NCBI GenBank assembly: GCA_009746045.1
Contig: RPFO01000041.1
Span: forward strand, 7,140,026-7,204,025
Direction of reading: 5' to 3'
DNA length: 64,000 nt
Source: Mesostigma viride
Lineage: Eukaryota > Streptophyta > Mesostigmatophyceae > Mesostigmatales > Mesostigmataceae
Shown here: positions 1-11,002 of the stretch, in pieces
How positions within the stretch are numbered: position 1 is the stretch's first letter
Layout: every line of letters begins with the position of its first letter
The notes under the pieces: generated by a model
What the model was told of the DNA's origin: nothing
What the model saw: the letters and a program-made list of their open reading frames with translations, nothing else
Databases searched by the model: none
Translations under genes and position numbers: made by a program

Positions 1-1438
1 GAGCAGCATGGGAAGGGGGAGGTGGATGGTCAAGGAGCGAAGTGCAAGTGCGTCTTGAGGGAAGTGCAGAGGATTCCCGAAAACCAGCACATACTTGAGA
101 CCCACCAGCTAGTCGCCTACTTGAACCAGAACTGGCAGGGCGGCAAGACATCGAGCAGGGAGTCGGCCCGCGCGCGGGCCGAGAACGTCACTCGCCACTT
201 CTTCCTTTTACCCCCGGTACGGAATTTTGTGTTATTTCAGGTTTTAAGACGTCAACTGCCGATGTTCTACAAAAATTCAAACCCAATAAAGGTATCTCTG
301 CAGAGAGACCCTATATACTGTCCATGGGTTGCTTTTCTTTTCGCTTGTTCTATCGGTATGAAGGGGTCTCTCTGCAGCTATACCCCGTGTCGAATTTCGA
401 TCACTCTATATCTTGTCGTATTTTGTTATTATGATTCGAATGGGGTCTCTCTGCAGCTATACCCTGTGTCGAATTTCGATCACTTGATGTCTTGTCGTAT
501 GTTGTTATTATGATTCGAATTGGGTCTCTCTGCAGCTATACCCTGTGTCGAATTTTGATTACTGTATGTCTTGTCGCGGCTGCTTTTTTTTTTGTAAGGG
601 GTCTCTCTGCAGCTATACCCTGTTTTTTTGGTTTTTGGTCAATTTTGCTAACTTGAACGGTATTCTATTTGTCCTAACTATTTGATGACAGGACGTCGAG
701 TCCGGCCGACGCGCGGAGGTTGAGGAGGTGCCTGGCATCAAGCAGGCGCATTGGTGGCGACTGGACAAGTCCGACCCTGGCCTTTTGATGGTGAGGCGCT
801 ATTCCTGCTACTGTCCGCCCTGTTTGGCTGGGCGGTTTGAGGGATGTCGAAGCGAGTGGTCGTTTATCATCGACTTCAATGATGCAGGAAGCTCGATGAA
901 AACTGTCCGTTTGCTGCCACCGAGCCAGCCGAACCGTCCGGTTCGCATGGTGACGCGGGGGGAGCAGCTGAAGGACAAGCGGGAGGCGATGGGCTGGCAG
1001 ATGAGACTCCACGACTATGTGGCAGTTCCATCGGACAAGGATACGGATCACGATCCCATCCACCTGTTCTGGTTGGCTGAGGTGGTAAGCGAAGCCGGGC
1101 TGATCGTGTTAGACGAGAACTTCGAGAGGTGGGTCGAGGGCCGGAACGGACGGGAGAAGGAGCTGTTCCTCGCCGGGAACGGCATTCTTCCCGTTCGGAT
1201 TTGGAAGCGGGATAAGCATGACCCCCTGCATTTCACGCTCAACGTTGAGGATTGGCCACCGTCACGCCAGCCCGAGCTTGTGAATTGCTATCTCTGCGTC
1301 GCTCCGGCTCCCCGGCTAGAAGCACGCGTGCGCAGCGACGGAATGCTTGCCGACATCAGGATGAGCAAGGAGCTCGACAAGTGGCTTACCACGCTGGTGA
1401 TCAAGGATGAAGCCCCGGAGGGGCCGGCACCGACTTAA
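1..1438 (+). CDS. Partial two-exon gene, uncharacterised protein (C-terminal part)
   Basis: The reading frame is open from base 1, so the gene starts outside the window. Exon 1 is 1-216 and ends before a GT donor at 217-218. Exon 2 starts at 692 after an AG at 690-691. Both junctions fall between codons (phase 0), and exon 2 runs to a TAA at 1436-1438. The joined segment encodes about 314 residues. Exon 2 has a Cys-rich patch, CYCPPCLAGRFEGC, followed by a region rich in charged and aromatic residues (WLAEVVSEAGLIVLDENFERW). I do not recognise the family. The Cys cluster resembles zinc-binding patches in domesticated or active DNA-transposon proteins, but that is inference. The gypsy element begins 65 bp after the stop. 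The splice model rests on frame continuity and GT/AG only. Confidence 0.6.
355..625 (+). repeat. Intronic minisatellite, about 79-bp unit
   Basis: Inside the 217-691 intron the motif ggggtctctctgcagctata recurs at about 363, 442, 521 and 598, spacing 79, 79 and 77 bp. Units diverge slightly. An inverted version of the core (tctctgcagagaga) lies just upstream near 293-307. Confidence 0.85.
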
Positions 1439-1503
1439 ACTAGCAATTGGGGTCTCGCTGCGGGTAGATGACGCCCTAGTTTCGGCTCGTATTATCTATA
1501 TAG

Positions 1504-2173
1504 TGTTACGTCCCGGCCCAGACACACCTAGCCTGAGCTACGTAGCGAAAGATCCCTCTTGCCGGATTTAGGATTAATTCGAGGTGGCCTAATGTAGATT
1601 GCGCTTCACGACGTGAGTCGTGAGATATCTGGCACCGCGGCGTGATGCCAAGCTAATTGTACACACTTATATTGGCTAGCAATACCAATTACAAATGGAT
1701 AATTGCCCCAGGCTCAATGTGAAGGCGTTTTCGCACTTAACATTCATCAAACCAAGAGGACGAGACTCTCGTCCTCGGACCAATTTCACCTAGGTCTGCC
1801 ACCAAGCTGGCAAGGGGCGCCGACATGGCGCCAACCTTCCAAAGCATGCAGTCCACACAAGATCCTCGGGTCGACATCGACCCTCGCCTACAGAATCCAC
1901 GCATGAGTACAATATCTCAACTAGCTATAAAGTACGCAGCGCGGCGCGACTGCACCGGCCCCTAGAAGATACACGCATACAACAACCTAGGCCCAAAATA
2001 ACTGGTCCGAATCACACAAACTGTCATAGTTCCATACAAAAGTCCTGACCAAGGGACAATTCCCAAATTAAGTCCCGAAATGAGCCCCAAAGTCCTACGG
2101 ACTATGACAACAAGTCAAACTACATAATTTATTCCATTGTTACGTCCGTCCAAAAGGGCCGGGACGTATAACA
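1504..2173 (-). repeat. Gypsy element 1, 3' LTR (left copy)
   Basis: It is 670 bp and nearly identical to the copy at 18838-19494. Differences seen are an 11-bp insertion near 1570, one substitution near 2075 and two extra bases near the end (gacgtataaca against gacgtaaca). These account for the 13-bp length difference. Confidence 0.9.
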
Positions 2174-2198
2174 CTCCTCCCCCCCCACGGGGGTCGGT
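2174..2198 (-). other. Polypurine tract of gypsy element 1
   Basis: On the minus strand a G-rich tract (cgtggggggggaggag) ends directly at the LTR start. This is the expected plus-strand priming site and fixes element orientation. Confidence 0.7.
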
Positions 2199-4941
2199 AG
2201 TCCCTACCGTACAAGAGATAGAAAGGAAACAAGTAAGCTACGCTACTATAAGAGTACTATGTCCAAACCCCGGTTCACCCGCGGGTTAGTAATACCAATT
2301 CCTCTAGAGGTTGATACACAGGACCAACCCTGACGTAGTAGCATGAAACAGGATGACAGGATCATTCCCCTATCCGTCATAAAACTCTCACAACCATCTC
2401 AGCGACCGCCGTTGTTGGCGCGCCGATCCACTGGAGCCACCTTAGGGGGCGCCACCGCGTGCCCTATCCCATCCACATAATAATGCACAGTCCATGTAAT
2501 CCCGCTCAACCAGTCCTGAGGTCCTGAGCAGCCTTAAACTTGATGAAATGTTGACCATAGGGGTACTATGTCCCAGCCCTTGTGCACCAACGGGCCAGTG
2601 AAACCAGGTCCCCCCAGACTTGCCACGCAAGGGCAACTCTTTATATAGCCAATCGGGACTGTCAGCAGGAGGGAATATTTTTCATGCATACAACTTGATA
2701 TGATCCGGCCGACGAGGTGGCCAGTCATGTATCCCGTCCAGCCGAAACCCAGCCTTACAGCGCGACTGATGCGCGTAATCACATGACGATTAAGAAGTAC
2801 TACTAGCGTCGACGACGGTGAGGCACAGCATGCAGTGCAGGCCCCATGCTCAGAAGCGAGGGCGTGCCCCAGAAGAATCTGATCCATCGCCTCGCTACCG
2901 ACAGCTGTACGCGTCCTCTCAAATACAGGCGCGCCGTGAGCCAACCGACCATGCAACGTGGCCGTCCCTGGCCGCCGCTGGAGTGGCTGTATAGCGGGGG
3001 AAGCCCTAGCGTGGCCGCTAGAGTGCGCCTCCCCTGCACCTGCGAACGCATGCAGGTGCCCGCAAGGCCCTAGTATGTCCACTAGGGTGCGCCCTGCCGA
3101 CTCCTCCACGAATCTGCAGTAAGTTAGGCACAACACCACTCCGGCCGACGTGCCTAGACCGAAGCAGTCGCCGGTCCCCACATTCCTTACTGCTGCACTA
3201 ATGTGCCTGAACTCCACCACAAGCGGGGGAGAACTCCTCAGCTCGCAGTCACACCCTCCGTGACACTTGCACCGCAAGAGCACGGTTGATGTTTGCGCAG
3301 GCCCATATGCATGTGATGCTCGAGGCCGCCGACGTGGACTGCATAGCGCCCGCAATGCCCGCACTTATACAATGCAATGGGCAGGTCGGGGAGTGACACG
3401 CCTTGCAGGAACTGCCGTATCAGTAACGTTGCCTCTGCGAGACGCCGTGCTGCTCATGGAGTAGGGCCGAAGCAACCCCGCAGTCCCAAACAAGAGCTCC
3501 TCGGGCTCGATCGCGCCCAGCACACAGGTGCTCAAGCACATACAGCGATCGTGGGCCGGGGTCCATCCCGCGCACGACCGATCACCGCCTGTCCACCCCG
3601 CTTGGATGTCTTGCCCAGGAGCCCGATTCCCGCAACAGAAACACGCCCCTCTGTATGCAGTCCCCACCGCGCATTGCCACATCCCCCACTCGAAGCTTGA
3701 AGGCCTCTCACCACCCCTGTACCAGTGCATGGCCATGGGGTATAGTACATTTTGCCGCCCACACAGCCCGCCCGCCATGCACATGGAACGCCATGCTCTG
3801 AGTCCCTCATCCATGCAACCTCATAGGCGCGCGGACACGAGCCACTTGCAAATCACGCTCGATCGGCCTCCACCAGTGGTGCAAGGACCAACTCCCTACC
3901 GGGCTCAGCCCACAGGAGGGACGCGAACACTGCGCGATGGTAGCCATGCACAGGGTCGCGGGCAGTGACTAGGTGCTCAGACTCCAGCAGCTCGATCCTG
4001 CCTGCCTCTCAGTCTCGGGTCGCCGTTACAGTCCCCGTGACTCGCCCTCGACGGCCAGATCCCGCACGTCCCATGTATCTCAGTGCTCTGCCATGGCTCA
4101 GCGCGCGTCAGCGCCGGGTCCGCTCAGAGCGGATGTACCGGCCCTATGCAGTGATACCGGGTGTTACTCGGACACCGGCAGTCTGCGGGGCGACAGCGCC
4201 ACATCATGTGGAATCGGCACCATGCACGCGCGCTGTTGAGGCGGTGAGACAATGACCGGACACTGCCACCGGCTTCTGATGCAACCACGACCGGCACCAG
4301 TGCAACCAGTACAACCACGACCGGCTGGGTCATCCACCACTACTGCCGGCAGTACGTGCTGTCGCCATGCAACTGCACCGTGCCGCATATGCTTGCAGCC
4401 CCGGGGGCCCTTACTCCCGACAGTCGCGGCGGACGCGGGCGCGCCCTGCATGCACGGGTACTCGAGCCCGGGAGTGCCCTGACCCAGCTAGGCGTCGACT
4501 CAATGCCGGAGTAGCCAATTGGTTGGCTACCGACAATTCAACAAGGTGCTGTACATCTGTTCGCCGGCCGACCACGATTCAATACAGGCTCCACCATGCC
4601 TGATCGCCCAGTCGCATCGGGGTTGCAACAGCCTCCATGCACCGTGCCGTCTCCATGCACTGTGCCGCACTAGTGAAATTAATCACGTACGGGTGCACGA
4701 GAAGCCATGCACGTCCCTCACGCGCCAGGAAGTCAGGGAGCCGTGACTCATAGCCGCCAGCCGGAAGGCTCCCTATAATAATACTTGGCCGCATGCCATG
4801 GGACTCCGCGTCCGTTGGTCACGCGGGACGCGACGTGCAGTCAGGCCGTAGCCTGGGGTCGCTGGCACTCGCTGCCAAATCCGGCATCCCGCGCGGAGAT
4901 GCCTCGGTACGGACGCCTTAGTAGAAGAATCATCAAGCATC
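2199..4941. other. Internal part of gypsy element 1 without recognisable genes
   Basis: GC-rich sequence with several overlapping ORFs on both strands (the longest about 276 codons, minus, 2534-3364), but no retroelement motif in any frame. By position it should hold RT, RNase H and integrase of the minus-strand element. None is visible. Short degenerate repeats occur, for example gtactatgtcc near 2255 and 2565. Confidence 0.5.
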
Positions 4942-5029
4942 CGGTGTGTCAAGAATCCTGTCTTGAATATGCCCATTATGCTGTCCGTGCAGAAATCTAT
5001 AATACGGGCAATTGTATTCGAGCCCTAAT

Positions 5030-5511
5030 AGTTGGTTGGAGACCCATCTAGGGTCCACATGGGTCCTCAGAGATAGAGGATCTTGTACAGATTACTACAA
5101 TATACTTTATTGTAGTATTGGGCCAATGGCTGTACTTCACTAGTACTCGCCAATGGGATAACGCCACGTAGAATATGTGGGCGTCTCCCAGGCCTCCACG
5201 TCACCGGCTGGTCAAGGGCCGGTGTAGTACTGTCAATAGGACTGAGCCGACTATCGGCCTATTATGTATGCGCATCTGCCTTGGTACCTCCTAGAGGATT
5301 CTAGAAGTATCTAACACGCGGCATGCACTGAACTACACGGAATGCATGTCCACGTAGGATATTCAGCAAGACTGATGAAGGTGCCAAGCGCAATAGAATA
5401 TATGCGCAACGAAGACGAATTATGCAGCAACGACAATAACGTATGAGAACAATAAACACAACGTTCATTTCATGCTTTCTGATTTACATCGCATTCCATT
5501 TATTTGCAACT
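5030..5511 (+). repeat. Copia-like element 1, 5' LTR
   Basis: 482 bp, with terminal inverted bases AGTTG/CAACT. It presumably carries promoter and polyadenylation signals. The start is fixed by the ctaat duplication. Confidence 0.95.
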
Positions 5512-5524
5512 TGTATTCATTGCA

Positions 5525-6766
5525 ATGTCTTCGGACGACAATCTTTCAGAGCAGAGGTCTGGCCCTGGTGAGCACGGACCGGCTCAATTTTCTGTCGACC
5601 CTGGCCCAGGCGAGCACAGGGATGACAATAAGAATATGTCCGACCAGCCCCGGGAGGAGGGCTGCGGGCAGGGAAGTACTAGTAGTGACAACCAGCGTGC
5701 GCGTGATAAAGTGCTTCGGCGGGAGACCTTGCTTCAAGAGGCGAAGCTGCTGTCGGCAATCAAGAAATGGGTTCCAGCCCCGCTGGTGCCTGGTGCTATT
5801 CAAGCAGACCGGGATCGCTTTGTAAGCTCTCTTGGGCCGTTTTTCCGCAGGCTCGCGGGCAACCGAGACATCATTCCGGACTGGCTGGAGTTTCTTCGTG
5901 GAACCCCGCTGGGAGACCGCGAGAAAAACCACCCAGAGTGGATTTCGCTGCTGGATAGAGCACAGCGTCTGCGGTGGTCGCCGTTCGAGTTTCTGCGCCG
6001 AGCGAGGGAGACTTTTCTTCGTTCTATCACTGCCAAAACCTGCGACGAGATCGAGGAATTTGTAGATGCAAAGCCGAAGCCCGGGCAGACCATCATCGAG
6101 CACCTCAACTCTTACTACGACATGCTGGAGAAGCAGGGGCTCCGGTGGCCTGACGAGGCGGTGAATCTCCGATGGATCCAAAACTGTGCTCTGTCCGAAT
6201 CCGAGAAGCGGAATTTGGTCGCCAACTGCCGCGGTTACCTGTGCGACACTCACCGATGCAGAGCTCACCTCAAGGAGCTCCTGACGAATCAAACCCGTGT
6301 TTCCAGAGAAGGAGGTGCCGCGGAGGTGCCTCGTGTCGCCATGGTGATGGAGCAGCAACGGGAAATCTTCTGCTACAACTGCGGGCAGCCCGGGCACACA
6401 CGCCGCGCATGTAAGGGTAAGGTTGTCGCTAATTCTGAGTCCTTCCCTCCCTGCACTTTCTGTAATAGGACTAACCATCTGGCTAAGGATTGCTACTTTC
6501 GCAAGTGCAAGTCTTGTGGCAATTCTGGACATGATGCGTCTGCCTGCAGGAGCAAGGCGGGCGCTGGACCCAAGGATACCCAGATGGAGGTCCTCAAGCT
6601 GCTGCAGCAGATCTCCCAAGCCGTCAAGAGCGGTGCCCTTCGTGGTGGCGACGCTTCTCAGCCGCGTGGTGGTGACGCTTCCCAGCCGCGTGGTGGTGAT
6701 GCTTCTCAGCCGCGGGGTGGCAATACCTCTCGTGGCCGCAAGAGGAAGCAGCAGCAGAAAAACTAG
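5525..6766 (+). CDS. gag: Gag polyprotein of copia-like element 1
   Basis: 413 residues from ATG 5525, 13 bp after the 5' LTR. The N-terminal 70 residues are polar. A helical capsid-like region follows (about 90-260) with WLEFLRGTPLGDREKNHPEW and a basic central part. Three CCHC zinc knuckles lie at C283 (CYNCGQPGHTRRAC), C310 (CTFCNRTNHLAKDC) and C328 (CKSCGNSGHDASAC), which in this family bind genomic RNA. The tail has three tandem RGGDASQP repeats and ends in a basic RGRKRKQQQKN. Gag forms the cytoplasmic virus-like particle. The stop is 38 bp before the pol ATG and in another frame, so pol expression needs reinitiation, a separate transcript or frameshifting upstream. Confidence 0.9.
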   Translation: MSSDDNLSEQRSGPGEHGPAQFSVDPGPGEHRDDNKNMSDQPREEGCGQGSTSSDNQRARDKVLRRETLLQEAKLLSAIKKWVPAPLVPGAIQADRDRFVSSLGPFFRRLAGNRDIIPDWLEFLRGTPLGDREKNHPEWISLLDRAQRLRWSPFEFLRRARETFLRSITAKTCDEIEEFVDAKPKPGQTIIEHLNSYYDMLEKQGLRWPDEAVNLRWIQNCALSESEKRNLVANCRGYLCDTHRCRAHLKELLTNQTRVSREGGAAEVPRVAMVMEQQREIFCYNCGQPGHTRRACKGKVVANSESFPPCTFCNRTNHLAKDCYFRKCKSCGNSGHDASACRSKAGAGPKDTQMEVLKLLQQISQAVKSGALRGGDASQPRGGDASQPRGGDASQPRGGNTSRGRKRKQQQKN

Positions 6767-6804
6767 ATGATCCTCTCTGTTTATATAACCCCTACAGCGT
6801 CCTT

Positions 6805-9800
6805 ATGGATGCTGATGAGAGTGGACTCATGGCAGATGAGGCCTGCCAGGTGGTAGGGGCTCCAGCAGTAACCCCTACTGACCGTAAAGCTGCCCCAGTG
6901 AGCAGCAGTAAAAGTGCCCCTGTTTGTGGCATTCCTATCCATGCCTGGAATAAAAAGAGTACCCCAGAGGGAACTCTTCCTGTAAATAATACATGTGGAT
7001 CTGCTCCTGGTTGTAGACAGATGCCACATGGTGTTGCCCAGGTGAGCAACGTATCTGTGAACAATACATGTGGTGCAGCTCCTGTTTGTAGCCAAGCACC
7101 CATTGATATTGTTAACAGTCAAGCTCCTCAGAGCAATAATCCTTGTTATATTGATAATAAAAACTTGGACTCTTGCTCTGCCAGGAACGTGGATGCCCGT
7201 CCATGTCCTGAAGAGCCTGAGCCTAATGATTGTATTAATCTTAGGACTCTGGCTAAGAGTTTGCATGATGCCTGTGGCCATGGAAACAATGCCATTAGGC
7301 TTGTTCAAGCCATTAATAACAAGGCTCTCTGGCAGGCTTATCAAGATGTCAGAGAACATTGTGTGTGCCAATTGTGTGCTAACAAGCCTTCCAAACGTCA
7401 TGCAAAGCATCCTGCAGATGGTAGGGGTAATCTACAAGCTGATATCCTCTACTTCACCAATTACAGGCAATTGCCTTACTTGGTGGCTGTGGATGAATGG
7501 TCAGGCTACATTGGAATTGAACCTATGGCAGCAGGGGATGAGAATACTCTCCATGCCGCAGTTCTTGTTATTCTGCAGAAGTTTGCAGTTATTCATAAGC
7601 TGCAGATGGACTTGCAGTTTAACTGCCTGACCAAATACTCTGATCTGCCTTTCCTAAGGATTGTGGGTCGTGAAGATCACCAAGCCCAAGGCAAGGTTGA
7701 CAGATATATACAGGAGCTTAAGAAGTTGGTAATATCCGGGGACTATCCTGAGATGTTTAAACCAACTTTTGCTGTCAGGTGTTTGGGTGCTGCAAAAGTG
7801 GAAAACACCATGAACAACCGTTTTCATACTATCAAGGTGCGTGGTGTTCCACGGCTGGTCTCACCTCGTGGACTAGCAGGTGGCCTCTACCCTGATGACA
7901 TCATGCAGGCATGGAGTAAGCAGAGGTGGGCACAGTATGCTCATCTCTGTGAAAAGGATAAACAGAGAGGAGAATCATTAAAATTTGAGGTGGGAGACCA
8001 GGTGATCTTCCACAAAGAAAATGCTCCTGGTAAACGTGGTTATTGGCAGGGTCCAGGGACCATAACCTCAGTTGACCTGGAGATGAAAACTGCTGATGTG
8101 GTCTGGAATGGGACCACTTATCATCTGGCTTGGAATAGATTGAAGAGAGATCCAATGAACGTTCAAGAAAATCCCCTGGAAATTATGGCCCCTGAAGAGG
8201 CACTTGGATCTCCCAATCTTTCCTGTCCACCTTTGGCCAGTGAACAGGCTGGACTCCAACTACCAGAAAGGGCGGCCTCCCATCAACTGGAGCCTACTAC
8301 TCAGCAAGCTCAGCCTAAGACATTGACTGGGATATCACAGGATGATATGGATGAAGCTGACTTGTTGGATAATAGGGTGTCTGATCAGCACCGGAAGCTC
8401 CGGCCGTTGGAACATGGGCTTGAGACCCCTGGGCAGGTGGATAACATATTTCAGTCTGAACAGCCAAAGCTTGGATCCAATTACCCTGGTAATAAGCCAT
8501 TGCCCTTGGAGACTGATGGGATTCCAGCCCAAGGAAGACAAGCTGAGGAGGGGTTGTCCAGGTTGAACACTCAGCTCGGCAAGAGAGGCAATCCTCAAGA
8601 GCTTCGGGATATTGTAAAGAAGCTCAAGCCCTCACTAAAGATTGCCAAAATAACTTCTCTTCTAGAGAAGGGCATGGACCTTGATGGCTTTGATGTGGAT
8701 ACCAAAGCAGAGGTCTCTGTCACCTCGCCCTTTAATGCTTTGCTGGATAAGTATTCCCTTGAACCCAGTCCATGGACTATTGTCCAAGACTTTGCGGGTA
8801 ACACTGATCATCAAGTTCTTGGGAATATCACTATCCCATTCTTGGGTGAGTCTTTGACACTTTGTGTTGTTGATGGCTATAAGGGACCCACTCTCATTGG
8901 CCAGCCATTCTTGGTGACTCCCGGTGTTACCATTGTTGATGGCCCCAATAACACAAAGAGTCTCCTAAAAACCCATTGTGACCCAATTCCTCTGGAATCA
9001 TTCAGATGTCTCTTGCCTCTTGAAATGTTCCAGAAGGCAAATTGGAAGACCGCCTGTGTCGGTTCAATAAAAGGAGCAGAATGGGGAAGGGATATACCCC
9101 CAGCTTCTGAGCTGGTAGAACCCGCCCAGCTCAGTGTGACTTCTCTTGGTCTCACAAAAAGGTCATTTGCTGCTCATAGCCCCATGTCCTTTGATGATGT
9201 AGACCTGGATTGTCACACTTTCGCTGGCCTTGAGGCCTGGCGAGTAGCATTGGCGCGTGCGCTCCAGGAGTGGCAAACGCTGGATGTTTTTGAAGGCATT
9301 TCAGAACCTCCACCCAATGCTCAAATGCTTCAGTTGCGTTTTGTATGCAAGATGAAGAGCAAGCTTGGTGAGCCTCCCATACCAAACGCACGTCCAGTCG
9401 TGACCCAGTTCCATGGTACTACAGACTTTGATAAGGAGGAGCTGTACACTCCTGGCCTGTCACATCCTGTTCTCAGGCTTATTCTTAGTCTGTACCTTGG
9501 TGCTTTGGACTATGGCTTGGATTATGGAGCAGAAATTGATGACTTCACCAGGGCCTTTTTGCATGGTGATCCTCAGGTGGCCAGAGCCACTTGGCAAGCT
9601 CAAAGACCCTGTTGTGTTAAGACCCCAGCATGCTGGATAGCTGAAGTAGGTCATCCCTACATGCAGCCTAAAGTGGGCTGGGAAGGACTGGTCAGCAGTC
9701 CAGTCATCTGGTATGAAACCATTGCTCCTGCCATCCAGGAGAGATGTCAGATGCAACAATCTCATCTTGCTTATTGTCTCTTTGTGGGGCAATCCAAAGG

Positions 9801-10734
9801 ACAACCCACCTGGGCTACCTTACATGGAGATGATATGCAACGCATTGGTCCCAAGGGATGGTTGAATGAGACCTATAAAAGGCTCAATGACAAGTCCCCT
9901 ATTGGTACCAGAGCATGGTTTAGTAAAAACAGCCAGGTACCTTACTGTGGCATTGGCTGTACCCTTTTCCAGGATGACAAAGGATGGCATCTTAAGCTGC
10001 AATCGGCGAAGGGGTATAAAGAAAAAGTAATAACTCAGTTGCCCAAGAGAGTAACTGAGGAGAATGCCCCTACGGTTAAAGGTCAACTGGGTTGGCTGGC
10101 TGCCACAACTAACCCTGACCTGGCAGTACAGAGTAGGATGCCAGACTCTGTTGTTGTAGGAGAAGGAAGGAGGCGCCTGGAGAGCTGCCTCAATGAATCT
10201 CCTGACTTGGTGTTGTCCGGTGTAGACTGGCATGGGCGCATCATCATAGACGCCTACACAGATGCTAGCCAAGAGTCTAGATCTGCCAACAAGATTGGTG
10301 CCAGAGCCGGATGCCTGATCACCATCAGGAATGAAGGCAAACAGCCCTCGTTGGTATACTGGTCCAGTAACCTTCAGAGGAGGCGGTTTGCTGGCATTGA
10401 CACCGCTGAGTGCAGGGCATACGCCATGTGCATTCGCGATGCCATATACATAAGAGAGCTACTCTTATGGTGTCTGAGTCAGATAAGACCTCAACCCGTG
10501 ATTGATGTCAGGGTTTATTGTGATAATAAGCCCGTGGTCTCTTTTATCAAGAATGAGAGGGCCACTACTACTGACTTGGACTACCTTGTGGCAAAGGAGT
10601 TGTCCAGCCACTGTATAACCATACATCTGCCAGGACACTCAAATCCTGCTGATGCTATGACCAAGCTTCCACGACTGGCCCTTAATGGGTACCAGTTGCT
10701 GCGGTCCATGATGGCTGGGAAACCCTTGTCATGA
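6805..10734 (+). CDS. pol: Pol polyprotein of copia-like element 1 (IN, PR-like, RT, RNase H)
   Basis: 1309 residues. Residues 1-150 are low complexity with repeated VNNTCG.AP.C motifs. The integrase HHCC finger is near 155-200 (CVCQLC at its end). The integrase core has D213, D269 and a third acidic residue D299 (GKVDR), where the sister elements have Glu. A retropepsin-like segment follows, with VDTKAEVSV around D632 and TLIGQPFL about 85 residues later. RT spans about 830-1090 with IDDFTRAFLHGD and the active-site box LHGDD (H1007-D1010). RNase H is near 1145-1290 (DAYTDAS, AECRA, CDNKP, HSNPADAMTKL). Standard copia order is PR-IN-RT-RH. Here no protease is visible before IN. The frame is intact. 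Confidence 0.92.
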   Translation: MDADESGLMADEACQVVGAPAVTPTDRKAAPVSSSKSAPVCGIPIHAWNKKSTPEGTLPVNNTCGSAPGCRQMPHGVAQVSNVSVNNTCGAAPVCSQAPIDIVNSQAPQSNNPCYIDNKNLDSCSARNVDARPCPEEPEPNDCINLRTLAKSLHDACGHGNNAIRLVQAINNKALWQAYQDVREHCVCQLCANKPSKRHAKHPADGRGNLQADILYFTNYRQLPYLVAVDEWSGYIGIEPMAAGDENTLHAAVLVILQKFAVIHKLQMDLQFNCLTKYSDLPFLRIVGREDHQAQGKVDRYIQELKKLVISGDYPEMFKPTFAVRCLGAAKVENTMNNRFHTIKVRGVPRLVSPRGLAGGLYPDDIMQAWSKQRWAQYAHLCEKDKQRGESLKFEVGDQVIFHKENAPGKRGYWQGPGTITSVDLEMKTADVVWNGTTYHLAWNRLKRDPMNVQENPLEIMAPEEALGSPNLSCPPLASEQAGLQLPERAASHQLEPTTQQAQPKTLTGISQDDMDEADLLDNRVSDQHRKLRPLEHGLETPGQVDNIFQSEQPKLGSNYPGNKPLPLETDGIPAQGRQAEEGLSRLNTQLGKRGNPQELRDIVKKLKPSLKIAKITSLLEKGMDLDGFDVDTKAEVSVTSPFNALLDKYSLEPSPWTIVQDFAGNTDHQVLGNITIPFLGESLTLCVVDGYKGPTLIGQPFLVTPGVTIVDGPNNTKSLLKTHCDPIPLESFRCLLPLEMFQKANWKTACVGSIKGAEWGRDIPPASELVEPAQLSVTSLGLTKRSFAAHSPMSFDDVDLDCHTFAGLEAWRVALARALQEWQTLDVFEGISEPPPNAQMLQLRFVCKMKSKLGEPPIPNARPVVTQFHGTTDFDKEELYTPGLSHPVLRLILSLYLGALDYGLDYGAEIDDFTRAFLHGDPQVARATWQAQRPCCVKTPACWIAEVGHPYMQPKVGWEGLVSSPVIWYETIAPAIQERCQMQQSHLAYCLFVGQSKGQPTWATLHGDDMQRIGPKGWLNETYKRLNDKSPIGTRAWFSKNSQVPYCGIGCTLFQDDKGWHLKLQSAKGYKEKVITQLPKRVTEENAPTVKGQLGWLAATTNPDLAVQSRMPDSVVVGEGRRRLESCLNESPDLVLSGVDWHGRIIIDAYTDASQESRSANKIGARAGCLITIRNEGKQPSLVYWSSNLQRRRFAGIDTAECRAYAMCIRDAIYIRELLLWCLSQIRPQPVIDVRVYCDNKPVVSFIKNERATTTDLDYLVAKELSSHCITIHLPGHSNPADAMTKLPRLALNGYQLLRSMMAGKPLS

Positions 10735-11002
10735 GGAGTAATCTGGGAGCCTGAGCCTAATGCTCCTCCTGTAGGTTTTTATCCCCCTGGAGGTTTTGTC
10801 CTCTCTGGAGAAGAGGTTTTCCTTCAGATTTGGGTTTTCCCTACAGCAGGTTACACCAACCATGCAATGATGAGATGCAAACTCCATAAGACCCAAGTGA
10901 GTCCCCATTGCCCACATATGTGAAAGTGAACTGGCCAGGTGCGGCCGAACATCAATGAATACATCTAAGCCTTATCACTTTCACAAGGGAAAGAATGGCT
11001 GG
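10735..11002 (+). other. 3' untranslated region and polypurine tract of copia-like element 1
   Basis: No gene. The sequence aagggaaagaatggctgg directly precedes the 3' LTR and is the likely plus-strand primer. It ends in ctgg before AGTT, as in the two sister elements. Confidence 0.6.

Noticed and set aside
1504-2173. Independent solo LTRs or a MITE with 16-bp inverted ends, two copies in the window
   Set aside because: The outer flanks of the two copies share the same 5-bp tatag and gag/protease relics lie between them, so they are the two LTRs of one element.
2534-3364. 276-codon minus-strand ORF
   Set aside because: No motif, odd Cys/His/Gly/Arg composition, overlapping ORFs in several frames of GC-rich DNA. 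No support as a gene.
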